NCBI RefSeq assembly: GCF_014843005.1
Contig: NZ_JACYXM010000003.1
Location: 186,001 to 250,000, forward strand
DNA length: 64,000 nucleotides
Origin: Rhodanobacter sp. DHG33
Lineage (GTDB): Bacteria > Pseudomonadota > Gammaproteobacteria > Xanthomonadales > Rhodanobacteraceae
Direction of reading: 5' to 3'
The notes beneath the pieces were generated by a model. It saw only the letters and a program-made list of their open reading frames with translations. It was not told the DNA's origin and did not search any database. The position numbers were made by a program, and so were the translations under genes. Below are positions 39,101 through 49,611 of the stretch, piece by piece; position 1 is the stretch's first letter, and the number at the start of each line of letters is the position of its first letter.

Positions 39101-39663
39101 TGGGCCTGGGCCTGTCGATCTGCGACCGCATCGCCGCCATCCTCGACCATCGGCTCGACCTGCACTCGCGCCCCGGCCACGGCAGCTGCTTCGCGATCGT
39201 CGTGCCGCGCGTCGCCGCCGCACCCAGCCGCCGGCAAGGCGTGCACCGCGCCAGCGGGGGAAGCAACGAACAGTTGCCGCTCACCGTGCTTTGCCTCGAC
39301 GACGATCCCGCCATCCTCGACGGCATGCGGCTGTTGCTGGGTCGTTGGGGCGTGGATTGCCGCATCGCGCGCGACGTCGCCGCCGCCGCCGCCGAACTGC
39401 AACGCGGCCCGGTGGATCTCATCCTCGCCGATTATCATCTCGCCGCCGGCAGCGATGGCCTGCAAGCTCTGCAGCAATTGCATGCGGCCCGCGGCACGCT
39501 TCCTCCTGCCGCCCTCATCACCGCCGACGGCAGCAGCGAACTCAAGCATCGCGTGCGCGAGCTGGGCTATCCGGTGTTGCACAAGCCGGTGAAGCCGGCG
39601 GCGCTGCGGGCTTTGCTGACGGCGCTGGTCAGGAAACAGGGTGAAGGAAGCAGGAGCGCTTGA
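36187..39663 (+). CDS. crbS: CrbS-type hybrid sensor histidine kinase with sodium:solute symporter domain
   Basis: Membrane-bound sensor of the CrbS/MxtR family, which in Vibrio and Pseudomonas works with CrbR/ErdR to switch on acetyl-CoA synthetase. The 1158-residue protein has, in order: an SSS-type domain of about 12-13 helices (1-~490), a linker, a PAS domain (~635-740), a coiled coil, a histidine kinase core with His799 in AAASHDLLQPLNAARL, an N box and G boxes, and a receiver domain with Asp1082 (LILADYH). A GTG at 36187 with a GGAGGG Shine-Dalgarno is preferred over an ATG at 36118 that is only two bases from the divergent transferase start. The cognate regulator and acs lie 4 kb to the right. 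Confidence 0.9.
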   Translation: MIAGSLLLVALLYVGLLFGVAWMGDRRPLYPRQPRLRPYVYALAMATYCTSWTFYGAVGTAARSGLAYLPIYLGPILLFLAGYGLMQRLVRVATQRNITSIADFIGARFGKSHGLAALVAVIAVVAVVPYLALQLKAVAMSYAMLGGTQVAMTPMGDTALWCALLLALFAILFGTRSIDASEHHHGLMLAIALESLIKLLAFAALAFYAYWHAPDLKAMFALPQQHADQIVQPTFVTQTLLAFCAMFCLPRQFQIGVVECEDPDDLGCARWLIPGYMAVVSVAVLPMVAAGALLPQVRDGAPDAWVLNLPLAYGNHGMALLAYLGGFSASTGMVIVATVALSTMISNDLAMPLLLRIRRLRLEQRSDVSTLLLRVRRCAILALALMAYAYYRLAADEEDLAATGLLSLAAVAQFAPAILAALYWRSASRRGVIIGLLAGFAIWIYTLLLPEMSHAPWLQHGPFGIEWLRPQALFGVQGWDPVVHSAFWSLLLNAGCLVFVSLRWRSSLEERLHASMFIDPRTTSQAGTGDWRGRVRVADLRTIAERIVGVRSTQRAFEDYAQRRGKPFLAGEAADRALIQHTERLLAGAVGAASARRILMGMLSGSGLDIAEAMALMDEASQELRFNRELLSSTLENITQGISVVDADMRVVAWNRRYIELFDYPGGMVYVGVPVADLIRWNAEHGECGPGEVDAHVAKRLAHLRVGTPHVFQRVRADGSTIEMRGSALPGGGYVTTYTDVTAYKRVERALIEANETLEQRVDQRTVELSEALAATAQAQRTAEAANASKTRFLAAASHDLLQPLNAARLFTSALRQQPGLDAEALQLAERIDASFRAAENLLDALLDTSRLDTGTYRPEIADFALADLFDSLQSQFAALAEQRGLRLRVAPTRLAVRSDPQLLRRVLQNFLSNALRYVREGGVLLGARRVGGEVRIEVWDTGPGIPVEQRARIFGEFQRLEQPSPWDEKGLGLGLSICDRIAAILDHRLDLHSRPGHGSCFAIVVPRVAAAPSRRQGVHRASGGSNEQLPLTVLCLDDDPAILDGMRLLLGRWGVDCRIARDVAAAAAELQRGPVDLILADYHLAAGSDGLQALQQLHAARGTLPPAALITADGSSELKHRVRELGYPVLHKPVKPAALRALLTALVRKQGEGSRSA

Positions 39664-39770
39664 GGGTTCTGGCAGGGGCCTTCGCCGAAGGCTTTGCTTC
39701 GTGATGAGTGCGACTGCGGACACCGAAGCACGATGCCGTCGGATGGCGCCTCGCGATGTCTAGACGAGAC

Positions 39771-39799
39771 GCCCCGGCGCACGTTTCGTGCGCCGGGGC
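39771..39799. terminator. Terminator of the autotransporter gene
   Basis: A perfect 13-bp stem (39771-39783 with 39787-39799) with a TTT loop, eight bases past the autotransporter stop, which reads from the right. It also separates this gene from the converging crbS. Confidence 0.85.
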
Positions 39800-39807
39800 G
39801 GTGTTGC

Positions 39808-42800
39808 TCAGAAACGCCAGTTGAAGCTGCCGCGGAAACCGCTGTCCACCGCCTGGTGGGCGAATTGGCCCTGCCAGGACAGATCGAACGCGGCGTCCTT
39901 CGCCACTTGCACGGTGAGGCCGGCGTCGCTGGCCAACGCGTTGCGTGCAATCGGCAGGCCGTCCACCACGAACGGCGCACCATCGGCGAAAGCCACCGAG
40001 GTCGTCGTGTCGGTACGGCCCCATGCACGGCGCCAACCCAGCATGGCATGCAGGCTCAGGCGCTGGTTGTCGTGGAACGGGAGGCTGGAAGCCAGGCGCG
40101 CACCCAGCGTGCTGTAGCCGAGGGTATGGCTTTCGCTGTTGCCGGTCAGGTCTGCCGCACCGCCGTGCTCCTGGAAGGCGTCCGTGTGCAGACGCACCCA
40201 TGCGGCCTGCGCGAAGGGTTCCAGCGTCGCGCGCTTGAACGTGAAGCGATAGGCGGCTTCGCCGAAAACCTGGGCCGTGTCGGCGTCGTAGCTGCCCAGC
40301 TCGTGCCCGGCCAGTCCTGGCACGGTGACGAAGCGCGTGCTGTCCAGCGAGTGCCAGCCGTACGCGGCTCCTGCACGCAGGCCCAGATTGCCGAGCTGGG
40401 TGCCGATGTAGGCGCTGAGATCGACATCGTGGCTGGAGAGCGAGGAGGCGCGCGCCGCCGTGTTCACCGAGGTCTGCGTGTAGCCGGCGGAAAGACCCAG
40501 GCGCGTGTTGTCGCCCAGCGCATGATCCGCGCCGAGCAGCAGGCCACCGCTGGTCTGCTTGGTCGAGGCGGCGTTGCCGTTGCTGTCCTGCTGCCCCCAC
40601 TCGCCCACGAATTGACCCCACCAGGCCAGACCGCCCGCACCGTCTTGCACGCTCGGACCACCAGCATCGGCGGACCCGTCCTCGCCTGCCTGACGCAGGC
40701 GGTCGATGACGGCATCGCGCACATAGCGGCTGTCTTCCAGCAGCACGCCTTGCGTGGTGGCGTGGATTTCACCGGAGAGCTGGTCGGCCGCGGCGCGCAG
40801 TGCTGCATCGCTGGGCAGGTTGGCGAGCACGGTGTACACCGCGCTGGCAGGCGTGGCGACGTAGGCCGCAGGGCGGATGGCGAAGCTTTCGGACTGGCCC
40901 GCGCCAGAGGCCTGTGGTGCAAGACTCTGTACGCCGCCCAGCGTGGCGCCTTCGTTTTGCGTGCCGCTGATGGCAGTCAGCGGACGAGTCTGTGCCACGG
41001 TCAGGTAGACGTGGTTGGCGTCGTAGCTGGGTGCAAGACCGAGCACGGCACTCAGCATGGTGTCGCCGACCAGCTGGTACTGGCCGCTGAGACCCTTGCC
41101 CGCGTCGAGCACGGTGTAGCGTGCGCCGGTCTGGTACAGGCCGCCGGAAGATGCCGAAAGGCCGAGGCTCGCGCCGTTGGCCAGCGTCGCACTGCCGCCC
41201 ACCGCAAGCAGGCTGGACACGCCAGGCTGCGCCGGATCGAGCTGCACCAGATACGCCGAGCCGGCAGCTTGCGTGTAGTTGCCGCTCACGGTCAGCGTCC
41301 GGTACTGCCCAGGCCCGTTGCCCGCAGCCACGACGCCGGTGCTTGCCAGGCTGCCGCCGATTTCGCCGTGGCCGAGCAGCAGGCCGCCGTTGACCACATT
41401 GCCGAGGATCTTGCCGTTGTCGGTGAGCGTGCCAAGGTTGGCCACGCCGCTGGCCAGCGAGCCTTCCACGTCCAGCGCGGCAGCTGCCCCGATGCCGGTG
41501 GCACCCGTGAAGGTGTTGCTGCCGGTGAGGGTTTCGTGGCCGCCGGACACGAGCAACCGGCCACCGGTACCGCCACCGATGCCACCATCCGCGATCTGGC
41601 CGCCGAAGCTGCCGCTCGCATGGGTGAGGTCCAGCGTGGCGTCGCCCAGGAGCACGTGACCGGTCCCGGAGAGCGACTGCACCATGGTGGTCTGCCAGGT
41701 GCGCGAGATGTCGAAAACGCCATTCACGTTCACGCTGGACGAAGCCGCGATGCTGCCCGGTCCAGCCAGCGCCAACCAGCCGGCGTTGGCAACGACAGTG
41801 GCGCCGGTATAGGTGTTGGTGCCGCTGAGATCGGCGATGCCGCCTGGGGCGACCTGCAACGCGCCGCGGCCGGAAATCGTGCCCGCCAGGCCCAGCGGGC
41901 CCATGCCCGGCGTCACTGTGAAGCCGGTCGTGATATTGGCGGTGGAAATGTAGAACGGCGTGTACGCGGTGGCCTGGTTCGCCAGGTCGTACATCACCGC
42001 GTTGTGCATGAAGAACGACAGGCCGTAGATCATCGCGTCCGGGAAGCCGCCGTACGGACCCACCGAGACCACATTGCTGTAATCGCCCTGGCTGTCGTTG
42101 CCGCTGGTCACCGAAGTCGGCAGGCCGGAGATGGCCAGCCCATTCGCGGTAACGGCCAGGCCGGTGGCCGTGAGGGTGATGCCGGGCACCAGGTCGCCGT
42201 TCTGGTTGATGTTGCCGGCCGCCTGTTCGGCGCTGGCGATGCCGAGGTCGCCGTTGTCGATCAGCACGATGTTCGGCGTGCCGGTGTCGAACAGCGTCAT
42301 CATCGGCGCGCTGGCATGCACGCCGCCGCCGGTGAGCGTGTACAGGAAGGCGGTGTCGAACTGGTACGCCGAGGGCGCGCCCGACAGCGGGAACGGAGTG
42401 GTCTGCCCCTGGGTGGGGAGCCACGGCACCACACTGAGGAACTGCGCGCGCAGCGCCGGCGTAAGGCCCACGATCAGGCAGGCCTGGGCGCAGGTACCGG
42501 GCGCCTTGCCGGTACCGTTGGCTTCCACGATGTAGCCGCTGCTGGTGAGCATGCCGGGCACGCCGTTGCCGAAGTCGCCCGCACCGAAGGTGCCGTAGAA
42601 GATCCCTTCCTCGGGCGGGATGCCCTTGTCGAGGTTTTGCTGCCAGGTGAGGTCCTGGTACAGCGTCACGCCATTCTGCGTGGTGATGGCCGGCCCCAGC
42701 GTATCGCCACCCGCGCTCTGCGGGGTGACCATCCAGTCGGTGGCCGCCGCCACGGGCAGGCCCTTCGACGTGGCATAGCTTGCGGCCTGGGCGCCGGTGG

Positions 42801-43173
42801 CGGAGTTGTAGAACTGCAGGCTGGCGACGGTGGTGGAAGCCTGCCAGTAACCGTAGGTGCCGTTGCCGTACAGATAGGCATAGGGGGCGCTCTTCGCCGC
42901 GCCAGGCTGGTTGGGAAACCATGCGGGCGAACCGTGGCCCACATCGATGTTGAAGGAGTCCGAGCCGGTGTCGAACAGGTATTCCTCCGGCGTGGCGCCG
43001 TTGACGCCGACATTGATGCCCAGGCGGTAGCCGTACTGGCCGCCGCCGTAGTTTTCCTGGATCAGGTCCAGCGGAATGGTGGTGCTGCTGGTGTTGGCGG
43101 CGAGTGCGGTGTGGAACGGTGCCAGCAGGCAGGCCACTGCCAGCGGCAAGGGCCGCAGATTCAGCTTGCTCAC
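39808..43173 (-). CDS. Type Va autotransporter with a pepsin-like aspartic protease passenger
   Basis: The 1121-residue protein has a signal peptide (cleaved after HTALA), a passenger, and a C-terminal outer-membrane beta-barrel (about 847-1121, last residue Phe). The passenger (about 30-410) shows the two-lobe layout of A1 aspartic proteases: LFDTGS with Asp68, a flap-like YGNGTYGYW (102-110), LFDTGT with Asp296, and GLSFFMHNAVMYDLANQ (384-400), resembling the C-terminal motif of pepsins. Then come autotransporter-associated beta-strand repeats (SGTNTYTGATV, TGSNTFTGATG). Start: GTG at 43173 with a GGAGA Shine-Dalgarno gives the natural signal peptide; an ATG at 43260 would add 29 polar residues. 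The gene lies between crbS and crbR. Alternative: a non-catalytic beta-rich adhesin that merely resembles pepsin. Confidence 0.85.
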   Translation of the reverse strand: MSKLNLRPLPLAVACLLAPFHTALAANTSSTTIPLDLIQENYGGGQYGYRLGINVGVNGATPEEYLFDTGSDSFNIDVGHGSPAWFPNQPGAAKSAPYAYLYGNGTYGYWQASTTVASLQFYNSATGAQAASYATSKGLPVAAATDWMVTPQSAGGDTLGPAITTQNGVTLYQDLTWQQNLDKGIPPEEGIFYGTFGAGDFGNGVPGMLTSSGYIVEANGTGKAPGTCAQACLIVGLTPALRAQFLSVVPWLPTQGQTTPFPLSGAPSAYQFDTAFLYTLTGGGVHASAPMMTLFDTGTPNIVLIDNGDLGIASAEQAAGNINQNGDLVPGITLTATGLAVTANGLAISGLPTSVTSGNDSQGDYSNVVSVGPYGGFPDAMIYGLSFFMHNAVMYDLANQATAYTPFYISTANITTGFTVTPGMGPLGLAGTISGRGALQVAPGGIADLSGTNTYTGATVVANAGWLALAGPGSIAASSSVNVNGVFDISRTWQTTMVQSLSGTGHVLLGDATLDLTHASGSFGGQIADGGIGGGTGGRLLVSGGHETLTGSNTFTGATGIGAAAALDVEGSLASGVANLGTLTDNGKILGNVVNGGLLLGHGEIGGSLASTGVVAAGNGPGQYRTLTVSGNYTQAAGSAYLVQLDPAQPGVSSLLAVGGSATLANGASLGLSASSGGLYQTGARYTVLDAGKGLSGQYQLVGDTMLSAVLGLAPSYDANHVYLTVAQTRPLTAISGTQNEGATLGGVQSLAPQASGAGQSESFAIRPAAYVATPASAVYTVLANLPSDAALRAAADQLSGEIHATTQGVLLEDSRYVRDAVIDRLRQAGEDGSADAGGPSVQDGAGGLAWWGQFVGEWGQQDSNGNAASTKQTSGGLLLGADHALGDNTRLGLSAGYTQTSVNTAARASSLSSHDVDLSAYIGTQLGNLGLRAGAAYGWHSLDSTRFVTVPGLAGHELGSYDADTAQVFGEAAYRFTFKRATLEPFAQAAWVRLHTDAFQEHGGAADLTGNSESHTLGYSTLGARLASSLPFHDNQRLSLHAMLGWRRAWGRTDTTTSVAFADGAPFVVDGLPIARNALASDAGLTVQVAKDAAFDLSWQGQFAHQAVDSGFRGSFNWRF

Positions 43174-43405
43174 GTAACGTTTCTCCCCAAACGGTCTATG
43201 TGCATTGGATTTTTTGTCGCGTCCCTGCATGTCCGCCCGTTTCCGGGCGGAATGGTCCATAAGGACATAGACGTTTGAGGGCTCTCTTTTGGCAATGGCA
43301 TGCCGTTGCAGACGCCCGGGCCGCGGTGGCTAGGGCGTACAGACTTTCCGTGTGCCGCACGGTGAGTGCCGATATCTACTTGGGCGCGCGCGGCACCCGC
43401 GGCTC

Positions 43406-44083
43406 TCAGTCGCCATCTTCGTCCATCGGCAATGGCTGCATCGCGCCGGGCTCCACGGCGAGATGGCTGGCGGCGAGGGCGACCTGCGTACGGTTGTTGA
43501 CGCCCAGCTTGCGCATGATGGCGGTCATGTGCGCCTTCACCGTGGCTTCGGAGACGCTGAGCTCCCAGGCGATCTGCTTGTTGAGCAGGCCCTCGGCGAT
43601 CATGGTCAGCACGCGGAACTGCTGCGGCGTGAGCGCGGCGACGCGGGCGGCGATATCGGCTTCGTCGGGCTTGAGTTCGGCGCTGCCGCCGACGAGCTGC
43701 GGCGGTACCCACACGTCGCCGTCGAGCACGGCGCGGATGGCGTGGACGATCTCTTCGCCGGCGGTGGACTTGGGAATGTAGGCGGCGGCGCCGTGGGCCA
43801 GCGCGCGTCGCGCGACCTGCGCTTCCTCGTGGCCGGAAACCACGATGATCGGCAGGCCGGGGTATTGGCCGCGGATGTGCGCCAAGGCGGAATAGCCGCG
43901 TGCGCCCGGCATGTGCAGATCGAGCAGCAGCAGGTCGGCGTCGGGGTACTGCTCGATCAGCGTGTACAGGCCATGCACGCTGTCGGCGCTGCGCACCTGC
44001 GCCTGTGGCAGGGCGGCGAGCACCGCGCGTTGCAGGGCATCGCGGAACAGCGGATGGTCGTCGGCGATCAGGATGTCGGGCAT
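43406..44083 (-). CDS. crbR: CrbR/ErdR-type response regulator (NarL/FixJ family)
   Basis: A 225-residue transcription regulator with a receiver domain (1-~120; Asp8, Asp9 and phospho-acceptor Asp55 in LLLLDLHMPG, Lys in YIPKS) and a LuxR-type helix-turn-helix (about 150-205; LTPQQFRVLTMIAEGLLNKQIAWEL, SEATVKAHMTAIMRKLG). Orthologues activate acs. It is on the same strand as acs, 60 bases after the acs stop with a palindrome in between, and faces crbS, with which it should form a pair. A 232-base gap separates it from the autotransporter. Confidence 0.9.
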   Translation of the reverse strand: MPDILIADDHPLFRDALQRAVLAALPQAQVRSADSVHGLYTLIEQYPDADLLLLDLHMPGARGYSALAHIRGQYPGLPIIVVSGHEEAQVARRALAHGAAAYIPKSTAGEEIVHAIRAVLDGDVWVPPQLVGGSAELKPDEADIAARVAALTPQQFRVLTMIAEGLLNKQIAWELSVSEATVKAHMTAIMRKLGVNNRTQVALAASHLAVEPGAMQPLPMDEDGD

Positions 44084-44105
44084 GCGGAATCCAACCTCTT
44101 CCCGG

Positions 44106-44129
44106 CCTCCCCCTGCGCGCAGGGGGAGG
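44106..44129. repeat. Perfect 24-bp palindrome between acs and crbR
   Basis: Two 12-base arms meeting at TGCG|CGCA within C/G runs (CCTCCCCC...GGGGGAGG). It resembles the short REP hairpins at 57737-57759 and 15019-15040. It may separate acs and crbR mRNA levels. Confidence 0.8.
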
Positions 44130-44143
44130 GGAGAGATGCGGTG

Positions 44144-46084
<1,941 letters not shown>

Positions 46085-46250
46085 GCGGCTCTCCTGGAAG
46101 GCAAGTGGGCGTATGGCGAGGCTGAACTTCGAGTGTAACTGTGCCGAAGGGTCGCGCTCATCGACTTTGGTCGAGGCGCGACCATCGGCGAATAGTCATG
46201 CATGCGATGGCGTGAGCATGCTCGCCCCAGGTCATCCCGGGGAAGCCCTT

Positions 46251-47681
46251 ATGAGCCCGACATCCGTTCGCCGTCGCCGTGCGCCGTTGGCGCTGGGTGT
46301 TGCCGTCGCACTGGCGCTGCCGTGGGCGGCGCAGGCGCAGACCACCGACACCGGTGCGGCCTCCGCGCGCGAGCAGCAGTTGGAGCAGCGGGTCGATCAG
46401 CTGCAACAGGAAGTGGAACAGCTGAAGTCGATGATCCAGGCGCAGCAGCAGGCCGCGGCCCAGCCCGCACCGGCCGCGCCGGCCATCGCGACGCAGGCGG
46501 TCGCCGCCGCGCCCGCCACCAGCACGGGCAAACCGGTGTTCACCACCGCCCCCGGCCTGTCGGTGGCCTTGCATGGCTTCATCGACGTCAGCGCTTTCGA
46601 CCAGAGCAAGAGTTTCACCTACGGCAACGGCCAGAACGCGGAGTATCCGGTGGCCGGTTCGAACGGCTCGCTCAGCGGTATGGACGTGCGCAACACGCGC
46701 TTCTGGCTCGACTTCAGCGGCGCCCAGCTCGCCGGCGACTGGATCGGCGGCGGTCGCATCGAGATGGATTTCTTCGGCGGCTACAACGGCACCGGCGCCT
46801 ATGCGCAGCAGCAGCCGATTCCGCGCCTGCGCCAGGCCTACATGGATCTGGTCAATCCGGACACCGGCACCACGGTGCGCATCGGCCAGCAATGGGATCT
46901 GCTGTTCCCGCTCGACAGCGTGACCACCTCGCTGTCGCACATCGCATTCCCGCTGGGCTTCGGCACCGGCATGATTGGCTGGCGCTATCCCGGCGTGGTG
47001 TGGATGCAGGATCTCAACCACGGCAGCGGCGGTATCCAGTGGCGCCTGGACCTAGGCGCGTTCGAGGGCTCGTGGAACGGTCCCGATGGCGCGGTCAACA
47101 ATACCAACTACCTCACGGCCGGCAACGCCGGTTTCCGCCCGCAGGTGGAGGCGCGCCTGCACGTGCAGGGCGTGGACTGGTTGGGCTACGCGGTGGCGCA
47201 CTACAGCACGGTGGACCTGCGCGGCGTGAGCGGCACGGTGGCGACGCCGGTGCAGTCCAGCGTGAAGAGCGTGGGCTACGAAGTGGGCGGCCAGTGGAAG
47301 CCAGGCCCGTGGGTGTTCCGCGCCAATGCCTATACCGGCAAGGGGCTTGGCCAGGTGTTCGGCGACCTTTCGCAATTCGGCGACATCAAGGACACCGGCG
47401 GTTACGTGCAGGCCGGCTACAACTTCACGAAAAACTGGAACCTCAGCGCGATCTACGCCACCAGCAAACCCAACAAGGACGACGTGATCCGCTGGATGGG
47501 CAACGGCGCCACCGGGCTGCTGCGCAGCCGCCAGACCGGCATGAACCTGACTTACGCGGCGGGCAGCTACGAGCTCGGCATCGAATGGCTGTATGGCTGG
47601 CTCGACAGCACCACCAACGGCATCGACACCAAGACCACCAGCGGCAACCAGCTCAGTTTGAGCGCGCTGTACCACTTCTGA
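46251..47681 (+). CDS. DcaP-like trimeric outer-membrane porin
   Basis: A 476-residue outer-membrane protein: signal peptide (to about residue 29, ending WAAQAQ), an N-terminal coiled coil (EQQLEQRVDQLQQEVEQLKSM) that would make a periplasmic trimer stalk, an Ala/Pro linker, and a 16-strand-type beta-barrel ending in LSALYHF. DcaP porins import short dicarboxylates and related anions. It is divergent from acs and upstream of satP, so acetate or small carboxylates are a sensible inferred cargo. ATG 46251 has a GGGGAAG purine run; an ATG 33 bases earlier is also in frame. Confidence 0.88.
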   Translation: MSPTSVRRRRAPLALGVAVALALPWAAQAQTTDTGAASAREQQLEQRVDQLQQEVEQLKSMIQAQQQAAAQPAPAAPAIATQAVAAAPATSTGKPVFTTAPGLSVALHGFIDVSAFDQSKSFTYGNGQNAEYPVAGSNGSLSGMDVRNTRFWLDFSGAQLAGDWIGGGRIEMDFFGGYNGTGAYAQQQPIPRLRQAYMDLVNPDTGTTVRIGQQWDLLFPLDSVTTSLSHIAFPLGFGTGMIGWRYPGVVWMQDLNHGSGGIQWRLDLGAFEGSWNGPDGAVNNTNYLTAGNAGFRPQVEARLHVQGVDWLGYAVAHYSTVDLRGVSGTVATPVQSSVKSVGYEVGGQWKPGPWVFRANAYTGKGLGQVFGDLSQFGDIKDTGGYVQAGYNFTKNWNLSAIYATSKPNKDDVIRWMGNGATGLLRSRQTGMNLTYAAGSYELGIEWLYGWLDSTTNGIDTKTTSGNQLSLSALYHF

Positions 47682-47834
47682 GTCTCGTGACGACGGCGAG
47701 ATGCGCTCAGCGCCATCGCTAGACCGATCCGCACGCGGGCACGCCCGCTTGATCCACGCACCGTAGCGCGGCGCGTGATGGCCCGCCGCACACTGCATAA
47801 GGCCATCGCCATTCGTCCACCGGAGAGTTGCACG

Positions 47835-48398
47835 ATGAGCGACGCAAGCACGCAAACGAAATTTTCCAACCCAGCGCCACTGGGCCTGGCCGGCTTCGCG
47901 CTGACCACCTGGCTGCTCAGCATGATCAACGCCGGCTGGTTCAGTGCCGACGGCATGGGTTTGGTGCTGGCCTGCGCACTGGCCTATGGCGGCACCGCAC
48001 AAGCCATCGCCGGGGTGATGGAGCTGCCGCGCGGCAACACCTTCGGCGCCACCGCCTTCCTCAGCTACGGCGCGTTCTGGTGGTCGTTCGCGTTGTTCGT
48101 GCTGTTCCTGCACGACAAGGTGCCTGCCGCCTTCGTGGGCTGGTATCTATGCCTGTGGGGCGTGTTCACTTTCTACATGTGGCTGGGCACGTTCCGCGCG
48201 CCGCGTGCGCTGCAGCTGATCTTCCTCGCGCTGTGGATCACCTTTTTCCTGCTCGCCGCGGGCGAATGGACCGGCATGGCGGGGCTGCACCAGACGGGTG
48301 GCTACATGGGCCTGCTCACCGCCATCTTCGCGTTCTACCTGTCCGCCGCCGAGATCGTCAACGACAGCCAGCAGCGCACCGTATTGCCGATCGGTTGA
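47835..48398 (+). CDS. satP: Acetate uptake transporter (SatP / YaaH / GPR1 family)
   Basis: An inner-membrane acetate/succinate:proton symporter. The 187-residue protein has the signature NPAPLGLAGF at about residues 12-21 and six membrane helices, with family segments such as YGGTAQAIAGVMELPRGNTFGATAF and FSYGAFWW-like motifs (LSYGAFWW). The ATG at 47835 follows a GGAGAG Shine-Dalgarno. It completes the acetate locus with crbS, crbR, acs and the porin. Confidence 0.95.
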   Translation: MSDASTQTKFSNPAPLGLAGFALTTWLLSMINAGWFSADGMGLVLACALAYGGTAQAIAGVMELPRGNTFGATAFLSYGAFWWSFALFVLFLHDKVPAAFVGWYLCLWGVFTFYMWLGTFRAPRALQLIFLALWITFFLLAAGEWTGMAGLHQTGGYMGLLTAIFAFYLSAAEIVNDSQQRTVLPIG

Positions 48399-48452
48399 TG
48401 TCCTGGTGCAGGTGTCGCGCGCGGTGAGATGCGCGCACGGCACACTGTACGG

Positions 48453-49553
48453 ATGAGCGATTCCTTTCTTCCGTTGCAGGCGATCAAGGGCCGCGGTGCC
48501 GCTTCCAATCCGGAAGGGCGCTTCGAAACCATCCGCCACCACGCCGAGGACGACGGCTGGCAAAGCGCGTTGCTGGACGAAGCCGCGCCGCGCCCGCTGA
48601 CCTGCGTCACCAAGGAGCGCGCACGCAGCGTCATCACCCGCAACGATTCGCCGGACATCGCCTTCGACCAGGCGTTGAATCCGTTTCGTGGATGCGAGCA
48701 CGGCTGCGTCTACTGCTTTGCGCGCCCCTCGCATAGCTATCTCAATCTTTCGCCAGGCCTCGATTTCGAGACGAAGCTGCGCGCCAAGAGCAATCTTGCC
48801 GAAGTGCTTCGCGCCGAACTGGCGAAACCAAGCTACGTGCCCAAGCCGATCAACATCGGCAGCAACACCGATCCGTACCAGCCGATCGAGAAGAAGTGGC
48901 GGCTCACCCGCGCCGCGCTGGAAGTGCTGGCCGAGAGCCATCATCCATGCACGATCGTCACTAAGAACGCGCTGGTCGAGCGCGACCTCGACCTGCTCGC
49001 CGCGATGGCGCGCGAAAAACTGGTGCAGGTGTTCGTCTCGGTGAATTCGCTCGACAACCACCTCGCCGCGAAGCTCGAGCCGCGCGCCAGTGCGCCGCAC
49101 CGACGCCTCAAGGCGATCGCCGCGCTGGCCGAAGCGGGCGTGCCAGTCGGCGTGCTTGTCGCGCCCATCATTCCCGCGCTCAACGACAAATACATGGAGG
49201 CCGTGCTAGAGCAGGCGCACGAAGGCGGCGCGCGCTGCGCCGGCTACACCGTGCTGCGCCTGCCGTGGGAACTGAAGCAGCTGTTCCGCGAATGGCTGGC
49301 GTTGCACGCGCCGGATCGCGCGGCGCACGTGATGAGCCTGGTGCAGCAGATGAACGGTGGCCGCGACTACGACAGCGACTTTCGCACCCGAATGCGCGGC
49401 CAAGGCGTGTTCGCCGAATTGTTGCGCAGGCGCTTCGAAATCGCCTGCCGCCGATACGGCTTCGGCCGCGCCCGCGAGTTGCAACTTGACACCACGCACT
49501 TTGTACCGCCGCGGAAACTTTCACCGCAAGGGCCGCAAGGCACATTGTTCTGA
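48453..49553 (+). CDS. PA0069-type radical SAM protein
   Basis: A 366-residue radical SAM protein of the conserved PA0069/Rv2578c group, function unknown. The 4Fe-4S cysteines are Cys81, Cys85 and Cys88 in CEHGCVYCFARPSHSYL, with NIGSNTDPYQPIEK and TKNALVERDL following. The start at 48453 (MSDSFLPLQAIKGRG) was chosen from the family N terminus (GRGA segment). A broken copy of its 3' end lies 3.4 kb downstream (52936-53049). Confidence 0.92.
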   Translation: MSDSFLPLQAIKGRGAASNPEGRFETIRHHAEDDGWQSALLDEAAPRPLTCVTKERARSVITRNDSPDIAFDQALNPFRGCEHGCVYCFARPSHSYLNLSPGLDFETKLRAKSNLAEVLRAELAKPSYVPKPINIGSNTDPYQPIEKKWRLTRAALEVLAESHHPCTIVTKNALVERDLDLLAAMAREKLVQVFVSVNSLDNHLAAKLEPRASAPHRRLKAIAALAEAGVPVGVLVAPIIPALNDKYMEAVLEQAHEGGARCAGYTVLRLPWELKQLFREWLALHAPDRAAHVMSLVQQMNGGRDYDSDFRTRMRGQGVFAELLRRRFEIACRRYGFGRARELQLDTTHFVPPRKLSPQGPQGTLF

Positions 49554-49611
49554 ACGAAATATCCGTCTGAGAATCGTGCGTGAGGCCTCATCCTTGCTCG
49601 GGAGTGGGAAC

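Noticed and set aside
39694-43278. A very long open frame (1194 codons) on the plus strand opposite the autotransporter
   Set aside because: It is antisense to a gene with a clear signal peptide, protease motifs and barrel. Its predicted protein is Arg/Gly/Ala/Val-rich low-complexity without domains, as expected from the mirror frame of GC-rich coding DNA.
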